A stretch of 64,000 nucleotides of DNA from Cupriavidus necator (lineage in GTDB: Bacteria > Pseudomonadota > Gammaproteobacteria > Burkholderiales > Burkholderiaceae), in contig CP074383.1 in assembly GCA_022041995.1 (NCBI GenBank), positions 422,771-486,770 of the forward strand, read 5' to 3'. Both the position numbers and the translations under genes were made by a program. The notes beneath the pieces were generated by a model that was not told the origin of the DNA, ran no database searches, and saw only the letters and a list, made by a program, of their open reading frames with translations. This document shows positions 8,698-18,470 of the stretch, piece after piece. Each line of letters opens with the position of its first letter. Position 1 is the stretch's first letter.

Positions 8698-11600
8698 GGG
8701 GGGGTCGTGCAGGCCGCTCAGCACGTCCGGTGCGCGCAGGGGGCGGGGGCCCCAGTTGCTGCGAACAGCATGGCCAGGATCGGGGGCCGGGTGTGTCACG
8801 GCAGGCGCGCTCCGCGTGGCACCGTGCGGCCCGTAGGGTTGCCCGGTGTCCAGGTCGGAGCTGCGTGCTTGATCCGCGGCTGCGCCGCGATACGGCTGGT
8901 TCATCGGGCCGCCAGGCCTCTCGTCGGCAATGGATGGTTCCGCATAGAGATCGAAGGACAGGATCATCTCGATGCCCTGCGGGGGCGCCACGCGGGCTGC
9001 CGCGTCGCGCAGGTCCTGCTCCAGCGTCCCGCGCGGCACCGCATCAGGCGACAGTTGGCGCAGCCTTTCGTAGGTCCGGTGACTCTTCTCCTTGGCCTTC
9101 AGGCTATCACGGGTGTGGAACTGGATTTCCCAGTCGGCGTCTTCGCCCTCAACGCGGGTGCGCACGTTCACATTCAGGCCAGCATAGCCGGTGCCCTCCC
9201 GGGTAAAGCTGTTGTTCACGCGCATGACCGTCATGCCGGCCCTTTGCAGACTGGTCAGGATCCTCCGGGCGTCCATGGCAAATCTCTCTGCACCGAGGAT
9301 CACCTCATAGCGCAGACCATCGCGTACCCGCCTGGCGGCCTCCTGCGGTGTTTGCAGGCCCTGCTCGCGCTGTATCCGGGCAAGCTTCTCTTCAATGCTT
9401 TTCTTCTTCTTAAAGATAAACCTGCGCCAGCCGCCACCGTCCATGTCCGCGCGCAACTTCGCGCCGTGGTGCTCCAGCGCCTGCTGCAGCACAGGCCAGA
9501 CCGCACCCTCGAGACGTTCAGCCTGGCTTCTGATCTGCTGGGCCAGTTGCGCAAGGGGGGCAGGCACGCGCGGCGTGGCTGACGCCTGGGGCCGCGGCTG
9601 CACCTTCAATACCGTTTCCGGCTCCCAGTCCACGATATCTTCCACCCCCGCAGGAACGGGTAATGCACGGAAGGCCTCGCGCGCTGGCCCGAGCAACTTC
9701 CAGATCTCGTCGCCGGAGGCGCCATCGAATCCACGTCGTTGCGCCTGCTTGTACAGGTCGTGGTACTTCTCCTTGCATCTGAACGTTTGCTCTGTATGAA
9801 ACTGGATTTCCCATGCGATGCCGTTTGGCTCCTTCAGCGTGACGCTCACCGCCTGGAAAGGGCTGCGGCCCCGCAGGAAGTGATTCGTGCGCCGGATCAG
9901 AGTATGCGCCTTCGCGAGCTGCGCCATGATCTGGCGATAGTCCCCCATAAACGTATCCGCGGGCAGCACCACACTGTAGCGCAGCGCATCGTTGACCAGC
10001 GCGCTGGCCTGGGCCAGGGTCCGGGGCGGCACTCCACCAATCAGCCGGGCCAGCTTGTCCTGCAGCGAGCGCGGCGACTTCAGCCTGTTCTTCTGTTCGC
10101 CCGCCAGACCCGCCCGCGCGTGTCCGGGCTCACTGCACCCGTTCACGATGTCCTGCAGCCTCATCGTGATCCCCGGCTCGGCCAAACGGGCCCGTTCATT
10201 GAGCGCCAGCGCCTCTTGCTCAAGCGCCTCCCGGGAAACCTCCTGCGCCCGTTCGGCCGGCGTAGCCGGTACGCTGAGCAGCTCCGCCTGCTGCAGCGCC
10301 CGGACGGCGTCCTGCATGACACCCGCTGCCATCGTTGGCATCTGCCGCAGCGCAGCGTCTGCCCACTGTGGATCGAAGCGCCCGTGCCGTATTTCCGCCA
10401 ACGTCGGCTTGCTGTACGGTACCCGACGCAGACGGTCGGGATACCGGCGTTCAGCCATTTCGCAACTCTCGATCACGCTTGTAAAGAGATCGGTGCCCGT
10501 GTCCGACTTCAGCGCGTCGGTGCCCACCTTTATGGCTATCGTAAACAGGTTGCGCATGGACAGCTCCGGCTCGCCCGGCACCAGCCCCGGCTGCCCCTCG
10601 GGGAACGCCGTACGCGACAGACGGCACACCGGGTAGTTGTCCAGCACCGCGTGCACACGCCCGGCCGTGTCGTCTGCCTGCTCATAGGCGCTCGCAAGTG
10701 CGGGGAACCCCTGCGCCAGCGCGGACGGAAGCTGCGGTGCCTGGACGCTGTCCCTGCCCAGCTGCATACACAGCTCATACAGCAGTTTCGCCGCCTCGCA
10801 CGCTTGCGGCTCATGGGCTCGGTCAATCGCCTCATGCGCCTGCACCTGCAACTGCTGCAGCGCTGGTGCATCCTTGTCCCCCTGCAGCCGCCTGCGCAGT
10901 CCGTTGCGCAAATCACGCGCCACGCCGTCGTAGGTGCCGAACATCATGTTTCGCGCCATGGCCTCGCGCAGCTCATCTGGCTGCGCGAGAAAGCGCATGG
11001 CGAGCGTGGCGGCTTTACCCAGCAACGCGCCCCCCCGCTGCTCGGCCATAATTTCGCGCGCCCGTCCCGCCTGGTAGCGGCCCCGTTCATCGATGGCCGG
11101 ATGCGCAGTCTTGGGCGGCTTGAACGAGCGCTCCTCGCCCCGTCGCGCCTGGCGCGACTGCATGACGCGACCGATGTGGCCCACGAGAGCCGGATAGCCC
11201 GCATAGACGAACGCATCGTCCCCGTCCGTGTCCATGCTCCGCTTGCGCAGCTCCGCAATCGGGATTGCCCCAAGCCGCCCAGGCAGCAGCACGTCCTTGA
11301 CCCGCAGGCTGCCCGTGCTGAACATCTGCTGCGGCAGCGTGTCGCGCTCGCGCCGGCTCTTCCAGCGCGACAGCGTCTTCAGGTCCTCCCGCGAACAGGC
11401 CAGATGCAGCCCCTGGTGGTCCGGATCCGGCGACCAGTAGCCCGGCGGCGGGATGATCAGCATGCCCTTGCTGTGCAACATGTCGGCGCCCGTGCCCGAA
11501 TCCTCATCGAATCCCGTATAGCTGTACTGGATGGCGAAGCACTGGTCCAGAAACTGGGCCGTCACGTCCTCCTGATCGGGCGTAACGACCTGCGCGGCCG

Positions 11601-14600
11601 CAATGGGCAACAGGTTCTCCTTATCGTACGGCGGTTTGCCCACCAGCACATCGCCCTGCAACTGCGCAAAGCCCGGCAGCGGAATCGTCGGCAGATACAG
11701 CCTGTCGTCAGCCGAGGGGACCGCGCGGATGCGCCGCCCCTGGTAGCCGCCGCTGACGGCCAGTTGGTACAGCGTCAGGCAGTCCACCGCCTGCGATGCG
11801 TGCCGGTCCACCCCGTTCAGCCTGCGCTGCATCACCTCGCGCGCTTCGTCAAGCGCCGCCTCATCCCGCGGGAAATGCATCAGGGCCTGCGGTGGCAGCG
11901 TGTTAAATCCCGGCTGCTGCCCATCCACCAGCTTTTGCTGTGCCTCGTCGCCCCGTGCCTCCCTGACTGCCTCCCATGCCTCGATATGTTCGCGCACCAC
12001 CGGAATGCGCATCGCCACGTCCCATCTCAGAAACCCGCAGCCGTCATTTGGACAGAGCGCGATGCGCTCGTGGTGTGGCCCTTGAAGCCTGAAGGGGTGC
12101 TGCGGCCCGGGCACGTCCTCAAACCAGCCCAGCCGCAACGTGCCCTCCACCACATGGTCAGGTGGCACCATCTCCATGAGCGCGCGTTGCATGCGCGACC
12201 AGTCCTCGCGCTGCGGCGCCAGCTTCTGCGCCAGTTCCATGAAGGCGCTGCCTGGGGCACTGTCGGCATACCGCACTGCCGGCAGCACCGAAGCAGACGC
12301 GCTGCGGCCGGCGGCGATGTCCCGGGCTGACTTCCGCCGCCCCCGTGTCAGGCGGCTGCCGCCAAACATGTCGAAGCGCCAAGGCTCGTCTTTGTACTGG
12401 AACGTGCGCGCGAGCATGAAGGCGCTTAACTCCCCAGGCAGCCGCACCTCGACCAGCGGCTGACCGGTCAGACGTGAATAAAACGAATACGCAGGCTCCG
12501 CCCCGTCGGACGACGCGGCGGGCTCCAGCTCCCGTCCCCGCAAGTCGACCGTGACATGCGTGGTGTCGCCCCCACTCGGTTCGGGTGGTACGACGTTTCC
12601 CACCGCTGTGCGCAGGCTCTCGTGGCGCGCTGCCAGATCGAACCGGCGAGGAGGGTAACGCGTCGTGAGGGCCTCCAGATGCGCCGCGCTGGCCAGCCGC
12701 AGATCCAGCGCGTCCAGGATCGCATCATCCGCCTCGATCTGCGCAATCAAGTTCCAGCTCTTTTCCTGCAGATCCGTCTCGATGAGCGGGCGCGTCCTGT
12801 CCAGCGTCTGTCGCACCCACTGCTTCAGAGTCTCCTGGTGCGTCTTCACCGACTCACGCCCGCCGCTGATGTAGCGCGGCTTCCACTGGTTGGCCACCAC
12901 GGTGTATGCCTTGAGCACCTGATACAGTGACAGGGCCGGACAGCGCGTACCGCATGCTTCGTCACCCTCCTTCAGGTGCAGCCCGGCACGAGCGCCTGCC
13001 CCGCCCGGGGCTTGGCGCAGATACGCGTCGATCTTGTGTTCTACGACTGGCTTCAGCGCGTCGAACGTCTGCAGGGCGCGCACCCGGTAGCGCGGCAACT
13101 GCGGGCTGCGCGCCAGCGGCAGCAGCCCCATGCACAGGGTGCCCACACTCTCCAGCGGTTCTTCGCGCAGCCGTCCTTCTTGACACAGCGTCATGACACG
13201 CTCCAGCGCCGGCGTTGCGAGCAGCCGCAGCGCGTCGTGCAGCCGCAGCTGGGCGAAAGCCTTGAGCAGCATACCCACGTGGCGGCCCTCGGCGCTGTCG
13301 AAGCGTTCCGGGTACAGCTCCAGGTGCACCGCTACCCCCATCAGTACATCGCGTGCGAGAACGGCGTTCCCGTCTTCGTCCCGGCCGAGCCGCGCCAGCG
13401 CGTTGGCAATCTGGCCGGTCTGGCTGAATTCGAACGCGCTCCACTCGAGCGGAGCCCAGCCCAGGCGTGCCGCCAGACACCACGCCGCTTCATGCAGGCC
13501 GCTTTCTTGCGGCCATCGGGACAGTGCGTGGAGGGTGCTGGCCACGGCCTGCGCGTCCATCGACTGGCGCAGCCGCGCATCGCCCTCAGCCTCCGAGGTC
13601 AGACGATCGGCAAGCGCCAGCGCCGCGGCGCTGGCCTCGTCCGCGTCCGGCCACTTCGAAAACGCGTTCAGGGCGTTGGCCACTGCCTGCGCCTCCATCG
13701 ACTGGCACAGCTGGGGTTCCGAGCTAACGCGCTCGGCCAGCCGCAGCGCCGCCTTACGAGCCTCTTCCTTGTCCGGCCACTTTGAAAGCGCATTGAGCGC
13801 GTTGGTCACCTCCCGCGCATCCATCGACTCGCGCAGCCGCGCATCGCCCTCAGCCTCCGAGGTCAGACGATCGGCAAGCGCCAGCGCCGCGGCGCTGGCC
13901 TCGTCCGCGTCCGGCCACTTCGAAAACGCGTTCAGGGCGTTGGCCACTGCCTGCGCCTCCATCGACTGGCACAGCTGGGGTTCCGAGCTAACGCGCTCGG
14001 CCAGATGCAGCGCCGCCTTACGAGCCTCTTCCTTGTCCGGCCACTTCGAGAGCGCGTTCAGGGCATTGGACACATGTTTCGCCTCCATCGACTGGCACAG
14101 CTTGGGTTCCGAGCTAACGCGCTCGGCCAGCCGCAGCGCGGCGTCGCGGGCCTTGTCTTCCTCCGGCCACTTCGAGAGCGCATTGAGCGCGTTGGTCACC
14201 TCCCACGCCTCCATCGACTGGCACAGCTTGGGTTCCGAGCTAACGCGCTCGGCCAGCCGCAGCGCGGCGTCGCGGGCCTTGTCTTCCTCCGGCCACTTCG
14301 AGAGCGCATTGAGCGCGGTGGCCACGGCCCACGCCTCCATCGACTGGCACAGCTGGGGTTCCGAGCTAACGCGCTCGTCCAGCCGCAGCGCCGCCTCACG
14401 AGCCTCTTCCTTGTCCGGCCACTTCGAAAGCGCATTGAGCGCGTTGGTCACCTCCCGCGCATCCATCGACTCGCGCAGCCGTGCATCGCCCTCAGCCTCC
14501 GAGGTCAGACGATCGGCAAGCGCCAGCGCCGCGGCGCTGGCCTCGTCCGCGCCCGGCCACTTCGAAAGCGCGTTCAGGGCATTGGCCACGGCCAGCGCAT

Positions 14601-16362
14601 CCATCGACTGGCGCAGCCGCGGGTCCGATGCGAGGCGACCGGCCAGCCGCAGCGCCGCGTCGCGGGCCTCGACCTCGCCCGGCCACTTCGATAACGCGTT
14701 CAGGGCGTTGGCCACTGCCTGCGCCTCCATCGACTGGCACAGCTGAGGTTCCGAGCTAACGCGCTCGGCCAGCCGCAGCGCGGCGTCGCGGGCCTTGGCC
14801 TGGTCCGGCCACTTCGAGAGCGCATTGAGCGCGTTGGCCACGGCCCACGCCTCCATCGACTGGCACAGCTGGGGTTCCGATGTGAGGCGCCGGGCCAGGC
14901 ACCGTACCGCCTCGCTGACCCGATGCGACGCCGGCCACTTTGAGAATGCATTGAGCGCGTTGGCAACATGCTGCCCGTCCATCCGCTGGCGCAGCTTTGC
15001 GTCCGATGTCACGCGTTCGGCCAGCCGCAGCGCCGCCTGACGCGCATCGGCTTCGTCAGGCCACTTCGAGAGAGCGTTGACCGTGATGGCCACCCCCAGC
15101 GCATTCATCGACTCGCGCAGCGGCGCGTCTGCCGCAACGCGCCTGGCCAGCTCCAGTGCGTTCTCCCCGACCCTGCCATCGTAGGGCCACTTGCTCAGGG
15201 CATTGAGCAGATTTGACATATCCTGTGCGTTCAGCCCCGGGATCAGACCATGCGATCGAAGATGCCTGACAAGACCGGACACCGCATCGCAGCACGCCGG
15301 GCGCTCCGGCGCCTTGGACAGCGCATTGCACAGCATGGCGGCTTGCCGTCCGTTCGGCCTGTGCAGCGCGCCCGGCCTCAGCAGTTCGGTCGCGATGCTT
15401 CGCAGCGCTAGCCGGCAGATCTCGCTGTCGGCATGCTTGCTAAGCTTGTTGGCGAAATGCACGTAGCTTGCAGCCGGCTCGCCCCGGCACCAGTCGGTGT
15501 CCACAAGATAGTGCGCCGCCAGTTCAACCGCCTCGCGAACGTCGTTGGCCCGCGCAGGCGGTATGTTCCTGACCTTGTTCCTGACCTGCAGTTTCTGCAA
15601 ATACAAGTCCAGGAAGTGCAGGTTGTCGCCGGCATAGTCTGGGCGCAGAAAGACCAGTGCCTGCCCGTAGCCGTTGCGCTGTGCCAGCACGTTCTCCCTT
15701 GCCATCCGGATGGCAAGTTCAGGGAAATCGGCATCCTTCGCGTTGCCGGAAAGCACTTGCTGCTGCGCATACCGTTGGTTCCTGAGCTGCCGGCCGAACT
15801 CGTGTTCAGGATACGTCAGGACTCTCCCCAGATTCCGGCTGCGGCGCTGTGGTTCGCTCGGCTCGATGCGCATCCTCGAGTGGTGCCTTTCATCCAGCGC
15901 TTCAATCGCATCGCGGGCCGGTCGCTTGCGCGATGGCGCCGCCGCGGCGATCTGATACCTCTCCATCCCGCTTGCAGCAAGGGGTGACCGCAGCTGCTGG
16001 TCCGGCAGGTTGCGCGTGCTGGGCGGCCACGACGACTGGGCCCTGCGGGGTGCATCGTCCGCTGCTCGGTCTGACACAGGCCTCCCGCTACTCGGCAAAG
16101 CGCGCAACGGATGTCCGGCAGTATCCTCGTCCCCCTGTGGCCGTGAAGCGAATGCCCTTTGCCGTTGAGGTCCGGAATAAGGCTGCATCCTGCGCTGCTG
16201 GCGACGCGCTGCCAGGCCTTCCCGCCGCGGCAACGCGTCAAGGACCGTGTCTGTCCTCCGGGACGCAGGTTCGGGCCGCGAAGTCGGGGACTGTCCGGGT
16301 GCAGCCTCGTCAATCTTCTGATTGCCACCAGCGTCCGGACTCGCCGGGCTGCCAATTCTCAT
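8548..16362 (-). CDS. Giant SKWP-repeat type III effector (RipS family)
   Basis: A 2,604-residue protein predicted to be injected into plant cells. Residues 1-250 are Arg/Pro/Ser-rich and probably disordered, as in secretion signals. Fourteen repeats of about 42 residues, each containing NALSKWP or a close variant, run from about 385 to 950; SKWP repeats define the Ralstonia RipS effectors and are thought to form an ARM/HEAT-like solenoid. A long central part (~1000-2080) has no recognised domain. Two RelA/SpoT-like nucleotidyltransferase domains follow (~2085-2245 and ~2320-2470), each with an L-R-Y strand start and an EIQFHT motif. Whether they make nucleotides is unknown. The frame ends early after a C7 tract, losing an OTU-like tail (8234-8697). 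I saw no hrpII box upstream. Confidence 0.9.
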   Translation of the reverse strand: MRIGSPASPDAGGNQKIDEAAPGQSPTSRPEPASRRTDTVLDALPRREGLAARRQQRRMQPYSGPQRQRAFASRPQGDEDTAGHPLRALPSSGRPVSDRAADDAPRRAQSSWPPSTRNLPDQQLRSPLAASGMERYQIAAAAPSRKRPARDAIEALDERHHSRMRIEPSEPQRRSRNLGRVLTYPEHEFGRQLRNQRYAQQQVLSGNAKDADFPELAIRMARENVLAQRNGYGQALVFLRPDYAGDNLHFLDLYLQKLQVRNKVRNIPPARANDVREAVELAAHYLVDTDWCRGEPAASYVHFANKLSKHADSEICRLALRSIATELLRPGALHRPNGRQAAMLCNALSKAPERPACCDAVSGLVRHLRSHGLIPGLNAQDMSNLLNALSKWPYDGRVGENALELARRVAADAPLRESMNALGVAITVNALSKWPDEADARQAALRLAERVTSDAKLRQRMDGQHVANALNAFSKWPASHRVSEAVRCLARRLTSEPQLCQSMEAWAVANALNALSKWPDQAKARDAALRLAERVSSEPQLCQSMEAQAVANALNALSKWPGEVEARDAALRLAGRLASDPRLRQSMDALAVANALNALSKWPGADEASAAALALADRLTSEAEGDARLRESMDAREVTNALNALSKWPDKEEAREAALRLDERVSSEPQLCQSMEAWAVATALNALSKWPEEDKARDAALRLAERVSSEPKLCQSMEAWEVTNALNALSKWPEEDKARDAALRLAERVSSEPKLCQSMEAKHVSNALNALSKWPDKEEARKAALHLAERVSSEPQLCQSMEAQAVANALNAFSKWPDADEASAAALALADRLTSEAEGDARLRESMDAREVTNALNALSKWPDKEEARKAALRLAERVSSEPQLCQSMEAQAVANALNAFSKWPDADEASAAALALADRLTSEAEGDARLRQSMDAQAVASTLHALSRWPQESGLHEAAWCLAARLGWAPLEWSAFEFSQTGQIANALARLGRDEDGNAVLARDVLMGVAVHLELYPERFDSAEGRHVGMLLKAFAQLRLHDALRLLATPALERVMTLCQEGRLREEPLESVGTLCMGLLPLARSPQLPRYRVRALQTFDALKPVVEHKIDAYLRQAPGGAGARAGLHLKEGDEACGTRCPALSLYQVLKAYTVVANQWKPRYISGGRESVKTHQETLKQWVRQTLDRTRPLIETDLQEKSWNLIAQIEADDAILDALDLRLASAAHLEALTTRYPPRRFDLAARHESLRTAVGNVVPPEPSGGDTTHVTVDLRGRELEPAASSDGAEPAYSFYSRLTGQPLVEVRLPGELSAFMLARTFQYKDEPWRFDMFGGSRLTRGRRKSARDIAAGRSASASVLPAVRYADSAPGSAFMELAQKLAPQREDWSRMQRALMEMVPPDHVVEGTLRLGWFEDVPGPQHPFRLQGPHHERIALCPNDGCGFLRWDVAMRIPVVREHIEAWEAVREARGDEAQQKLVDGQQPGFNTLPPQALMHFPRDEAALDEAREVMQRRLNGVDRHASQAVDCLTLYQLAVSGGYQGRRIRAVPSADDRLYLPTIPLPGFAQLQGDVLVGKPPYDKENLLPIAAAQVVTPDQEDVTAQFLDQCFAIQYSYTGFDEDSGTGADMLHSKGMLIIPPPGYWSPDPDHQGLHLACSREDLKTLSRWKSRRERDTLPQQMFSTGSLRVKDVLLPGRLGAIPIAELRKRSMDTDGDDAFVYAGYPALVGHIGRVMQSRQARRGEERSFKPPKTAHPAIDERGRYQAGRAREIMAEQRGGALLGKAATLAMRFLAQPDELREAMARNMMFGTYDGVARDLRNGLRRRLQGDKDAPALQQLQVQAHEAIDRAHEPQACEAAKLLYELCMQLGRDSVQAPQLPSALAQGFPALASAYEQADDTAGRVHAVLDNYPVCRLSRTAFPEGQPGLVPGEPELSMRNLFTIAIKVGTDALKSDTGTDLFTSVIESCEMAERRYPDRLRRVPYSKPTLAEIRHGRFDPQWADAALRQMPTMAAGVMQDAVRALQQAELLSVPATPAERAQEVSREALEQEALALNERARLAEPGITMRLQDIVNGCSEPGHARAGLAGEQKNRLKSPRSLQDKLARLIGGVPPRTLAQASALVNDALRYSVVLPADTFMGDYRQIMAQLAKAHTLIRRTNHFLRGRSPFQAVSVTLKEPNGIAWEIQFHTEQTFRCKEKYHDLYKQAQRRGFDGASGDEIWKLLGPAREAFRALPVPAGVEDIVDWEPETVLKVQPRPQASATPRVPAPLAQLAQQIRSQAERLEGAVWPVLQQALEHHGAKLRADMDGGGWRRFIFKKKKSIEEKLARIQREQGLQTPQEAARRVRDGLRYEVILGAERFAMDARRILTSLQRAGMTVMRVNNSFTREGTGYAGLNVNVRTRVEGEDADWEIQFHTRDSLKAKEKSHRTYERLRQLSPDAVPRGTLEQDLRDAAARVAPPQGIEMILSFDLYAEPSIADERPGGPMNQPYRGAAADQARSSDLDTGQPYGPHGATRSAPAVTHPAPDPGHAVRSNWGPRPLRAPDVLSGLHDPPWRVPRRLRCPFPHPWANSIRGPCSSVLNSFWRNQTLRWGWPAGCRIIAC
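13505..15215 (-). repeat. SKWP tandem repeat array
   Basis: About fourteen 42-46-codon units. Thirteen carry SKWP and the last carries SRWP. Two-unit blocks of 264 bp are almost identical at the DNA level: the segment from about 13568 to 13742 recurs at about 13832-14006, and a third, slightly diverged copy lies further on. This implies recent unequal crossing-over that changes the repeat number. Confidence 0.9.
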
Positions 16363-16740
16363 AGCTATGCCCTTTCTCCAGTAGTTACCTGGCAGGCTGT
16401 TAAAATAGCTCCCGCCGTTGTCATCGGATCGGGCGGGTAGACCGTTGAAACAAGCGGCTATGTCGGGATAGTGGAATCAGGACGAGTAAGCTCCTGCTCA
16501 ACAGCCATTACGGGGGGACAATCCGGACTCTTGAGGAAACAAGACGAGCGCATCTCATGCTGGCGGTGTCGATCAAGAGCGGAGATGGACAAGCACAGCT
16601 GGGATATCGCATTGGAGTGTTTGGCATCTTGCCAGCGTCATACTGAGGGCGTCGCGACGACGCTGCAAGATGCCATCGGTGGACGTCGTTTTGGCACGCA
16701 GGCAAGAAGGCGTCCTGATTCTCGATAACCTGAGAGTGAA
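16363..16740. other. Intergenic stretch between the two effector genes
   Basis: About 380 bp upstream of the SKWP effector. It should contain the effector promoter, but I found no TTCG-N16-TTCG box on the minus strand here and no gene on either strand with family resemblance. Confidence 0.5.
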
Positions 16741-17450
16741 TCACAGCAAGCCGTCACCTCGCGTGCACCGGCTCGCACCGAACTGCAACTTCAAGGCTTT
16801 GTCGTGGGTCTGCACAGTGTTCAGAGACAGCCGAGCGTATTCGATGTTACTTTCAGCATCATTCGGTGAAAAATTCGACCGCTTTACCAGTGCCTCGACG
16901 GCGCTGTACAGGCACTTCTCTTGTCGTGTTATGTTGCAACAACTCAGCAAGGCGTGCGCTTGCTCTGCCGTGCCCGGGGTCTGGCAGGGTCGCCAGTATA
17001 GGGGTCTTCCTCCAAATGAAAGTTGTTCCCAACGCCGATCGTTCGCACCACCGCCGGCTGGTCAGCGTCGGCAAACATGGCAAACTCCTTCGCCATCTCT
17101 CGATCAGATGACAAGTAGTGGTGTTCGCCCGAAGCAGTCACACCAGAGCTACTGAAATTCATCAGGAAATTTGCACTTCCGCCATCTGTGGCTCCACTCC
17201 CTTTACGCTCGTTCACGAAGCCATTTCTGCGAAGAGATGACACGTGTTCGCGCTTGGTTCCATGCCAAAGAACGCTCTCCTGATAGACCCGTTTGGCAAA
17301 TGGCACCAGACCATTCAAGGTCTCATTTGAATATGGTGATCGCGAAGATCCAGGCTTAGCTCTTTTCGCCTCAACGTCCGACTCATACCCATCGGAACCA
17401 TAGTCGCTTGAAGCTCGCGCTCCACCACGCTTAAAAATGCAGCCGCCCAT
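16741..17450 (-). pseudogene. Putative ADP-ribosyltransferase-like type III effector, frameshifted
   Basis: The protein starts MGGCIFKRGG. Gly2 and Cys4 fit N-myristoylation plus palmitoylation after delivery into a plant cell, as in several plant-pathogen effectors. The core reads SVLWHGTKREHVSSLRRNGF, then HHYLSSDREMAKEFAMF. A WHGT strand followed by a YLSS strand with a helix is typical of ADP-ribosyltransferase folds. The first frame stops after 168 codons. An alternative frame from about 17000 to 16741 (PGTAEQAHALLSCC, then EALVKRSNFSPNDAESN) reads as a natural continuation, so one indel near 16985-17000 splits the gene. A perfect hrpII box 71 bp upstream supports HrpB control. I cannot assign a named Rip family. 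Confidence 0.65.
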
Positions 17451-17520
17451 GACAATTGAATACCGGTAGTGAATTTCCTCGACTGTACGGACCTACAGCG
17501 TCAACGTCGCTCGATCACCG

Positions 17521-17544
17521 CGAAAAAATGTGCGCTGACGCGAA
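17521..17544 (-). promoter_or_regulatory. hrpII box (HrpB-responsive element)
   Basis: On the minus strand the sequence is TTCG, exactly 16 bases, TTCG (seen on the plus strand as CGAA at 17521-17524 and 17541-17544). This matches the hrpII box required for activation of type III secretion genes by HrpB in R. solanacearum. It lies 71 bp upstream of the ATG at 17450 and in the right orientation. Confidence 0.8.
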
Positions 17545-17640
17545 ACGGATCAATGCCGTTTCATGCGGGAATGCGACGGTTCGGGAGCTAAAGTCGAAAG
17601 TGGTGTACGGGCGGGGAATTTGAGGCGCGGAGTAGAGGGC

Positions 17641-17705
17641 GGTGGAGTTTTCCGCTGAGAATCTGATTGTCGAGATCGGAAACCAGCACACAAGAAAACT
17701 CCACC
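17641..17705. repeat. 12-bp inverted repeat, possible IS-end relic
   Basis: ggtggagttttc at 17641-17652 is exactly inverted at 17694-17705, separated by 41 bases. It could be a hairpin or the abutting ends of a lost IS. The surrounding 17545-17913 stretch holds no recognised gene. Confidence 0.5.
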
Positions 17706-17913
17706 ATGAGCAAGGATAAATGTACAACTGGTTGCGAGTTTCGGTTGAAGCGATCTGGCGGCGGTCAACGGAATTGGCAAGCAGGCGAGACCAGCCGCGT
17801 CGAGATGGGCGACGAGGCAGTTTTGCGTTGTCACGGATGCATTTCCGCAGGGGGAGGACGAACGGGACCACGGCGCGCTGCGCCGTACTGAAGCATGGAC
17901 CTTAACTGCCAGC

Positions 17914-18470
17914 TCAACTACCGCAATAGTGCCGTAGATTTATCATGGTGTAGGCCATGGTCTTGAATGCGTAGTGCAACTGACTGATGCGATCGAAGCG
18001 AAGTAGCAAGCGACGAAACTTATCTTCCCATGCGAACACGCGCTCGATGGTACGAAACCGCTCTTTAAAAATGGTCAGATCGAACAGCGCCTTGCGACCT
18101 CGCTTAGTGCGTTTCCTGCCGCGCGGGTTCGGGTTGATGTTGGGCACCATCCCGCGGTTGAAGATCGCCTTGCGGTTGGAGCGACAATCGTAGACGCCGT
18201 CCAGGCTGACCACGGTGTCGCGCAGATCCAGCCTTGCTTCACCGGCAATCCGTATTACCTGCGGCAGCGCGTCACGCAGCAGCGGCGATTCGTTGCGATT
18301 GCCTGGTGCCGACACGAACGGGGCGATCACATTGCAGTTCCGGTCACAGAAGGCAACGACCTTGTCACCCTTCATGTTCTTGTGGCCGCTGACGCCAATG
18401 TTGTCGCCGCCTTTTTTTGCCGCCGTCGTGGTGCCGTCGCCATGGATGAGGCTAGAGGACCCGCAGGACG
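17914..18470 (-). pseudogene. IS5-family transposase C-terminal fragment fused to the helicase
   Basis: From about codon 730 of the chimeric frame the protein becomes a classic IS5-family transposase C-terminus: SLIHGDGTTTAAKKGGDNIG, DTVVSLDGVYDCRSNRKA, then FKERFRTIERVFAWEDKFRR and the end MAYTMINLRHYCGS. The final E-containing FRTIERVFAW motif and the second Asp (SLDGVYD) are present, but the N-terminal part of the transposase is missing. The fragment is fused in frame to the upstream helicase, so the insertion, followed by a deletion, replaced the helicase C-terminus. Confidence 0.88.

Noticed and set aside
9739..14746. Long plus-strand reading frames (863 and 517 codons) opposite the SKWP effector
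   Set aside because: They are antisense shadows of a high-GC repeat gene, rich in Arg, Ser and His with no domain, while the minus strand has recognisable SKWP and RelA/SpoT motifs.
13505..15215. Regular DNA repeats that could suggest a CRISPR array
   Set aside because: Units are about 126-138 bp, codon-phased and coding for SKWP repeats, with no unique spacers or cas genes.
16363..16740. hrpII box for the SKWP effector
   Set aside because: I looked for CGAA-N16-CGAA on the plus strand upstream of the start and did not find a match.
17515..17871. Minus-strand frame of 118 codons between the effector and the IS fragment
   Set aside because: It covers the hrpII box and an inverted repeat and shows no family resemblance, so it is more likely non-coding.
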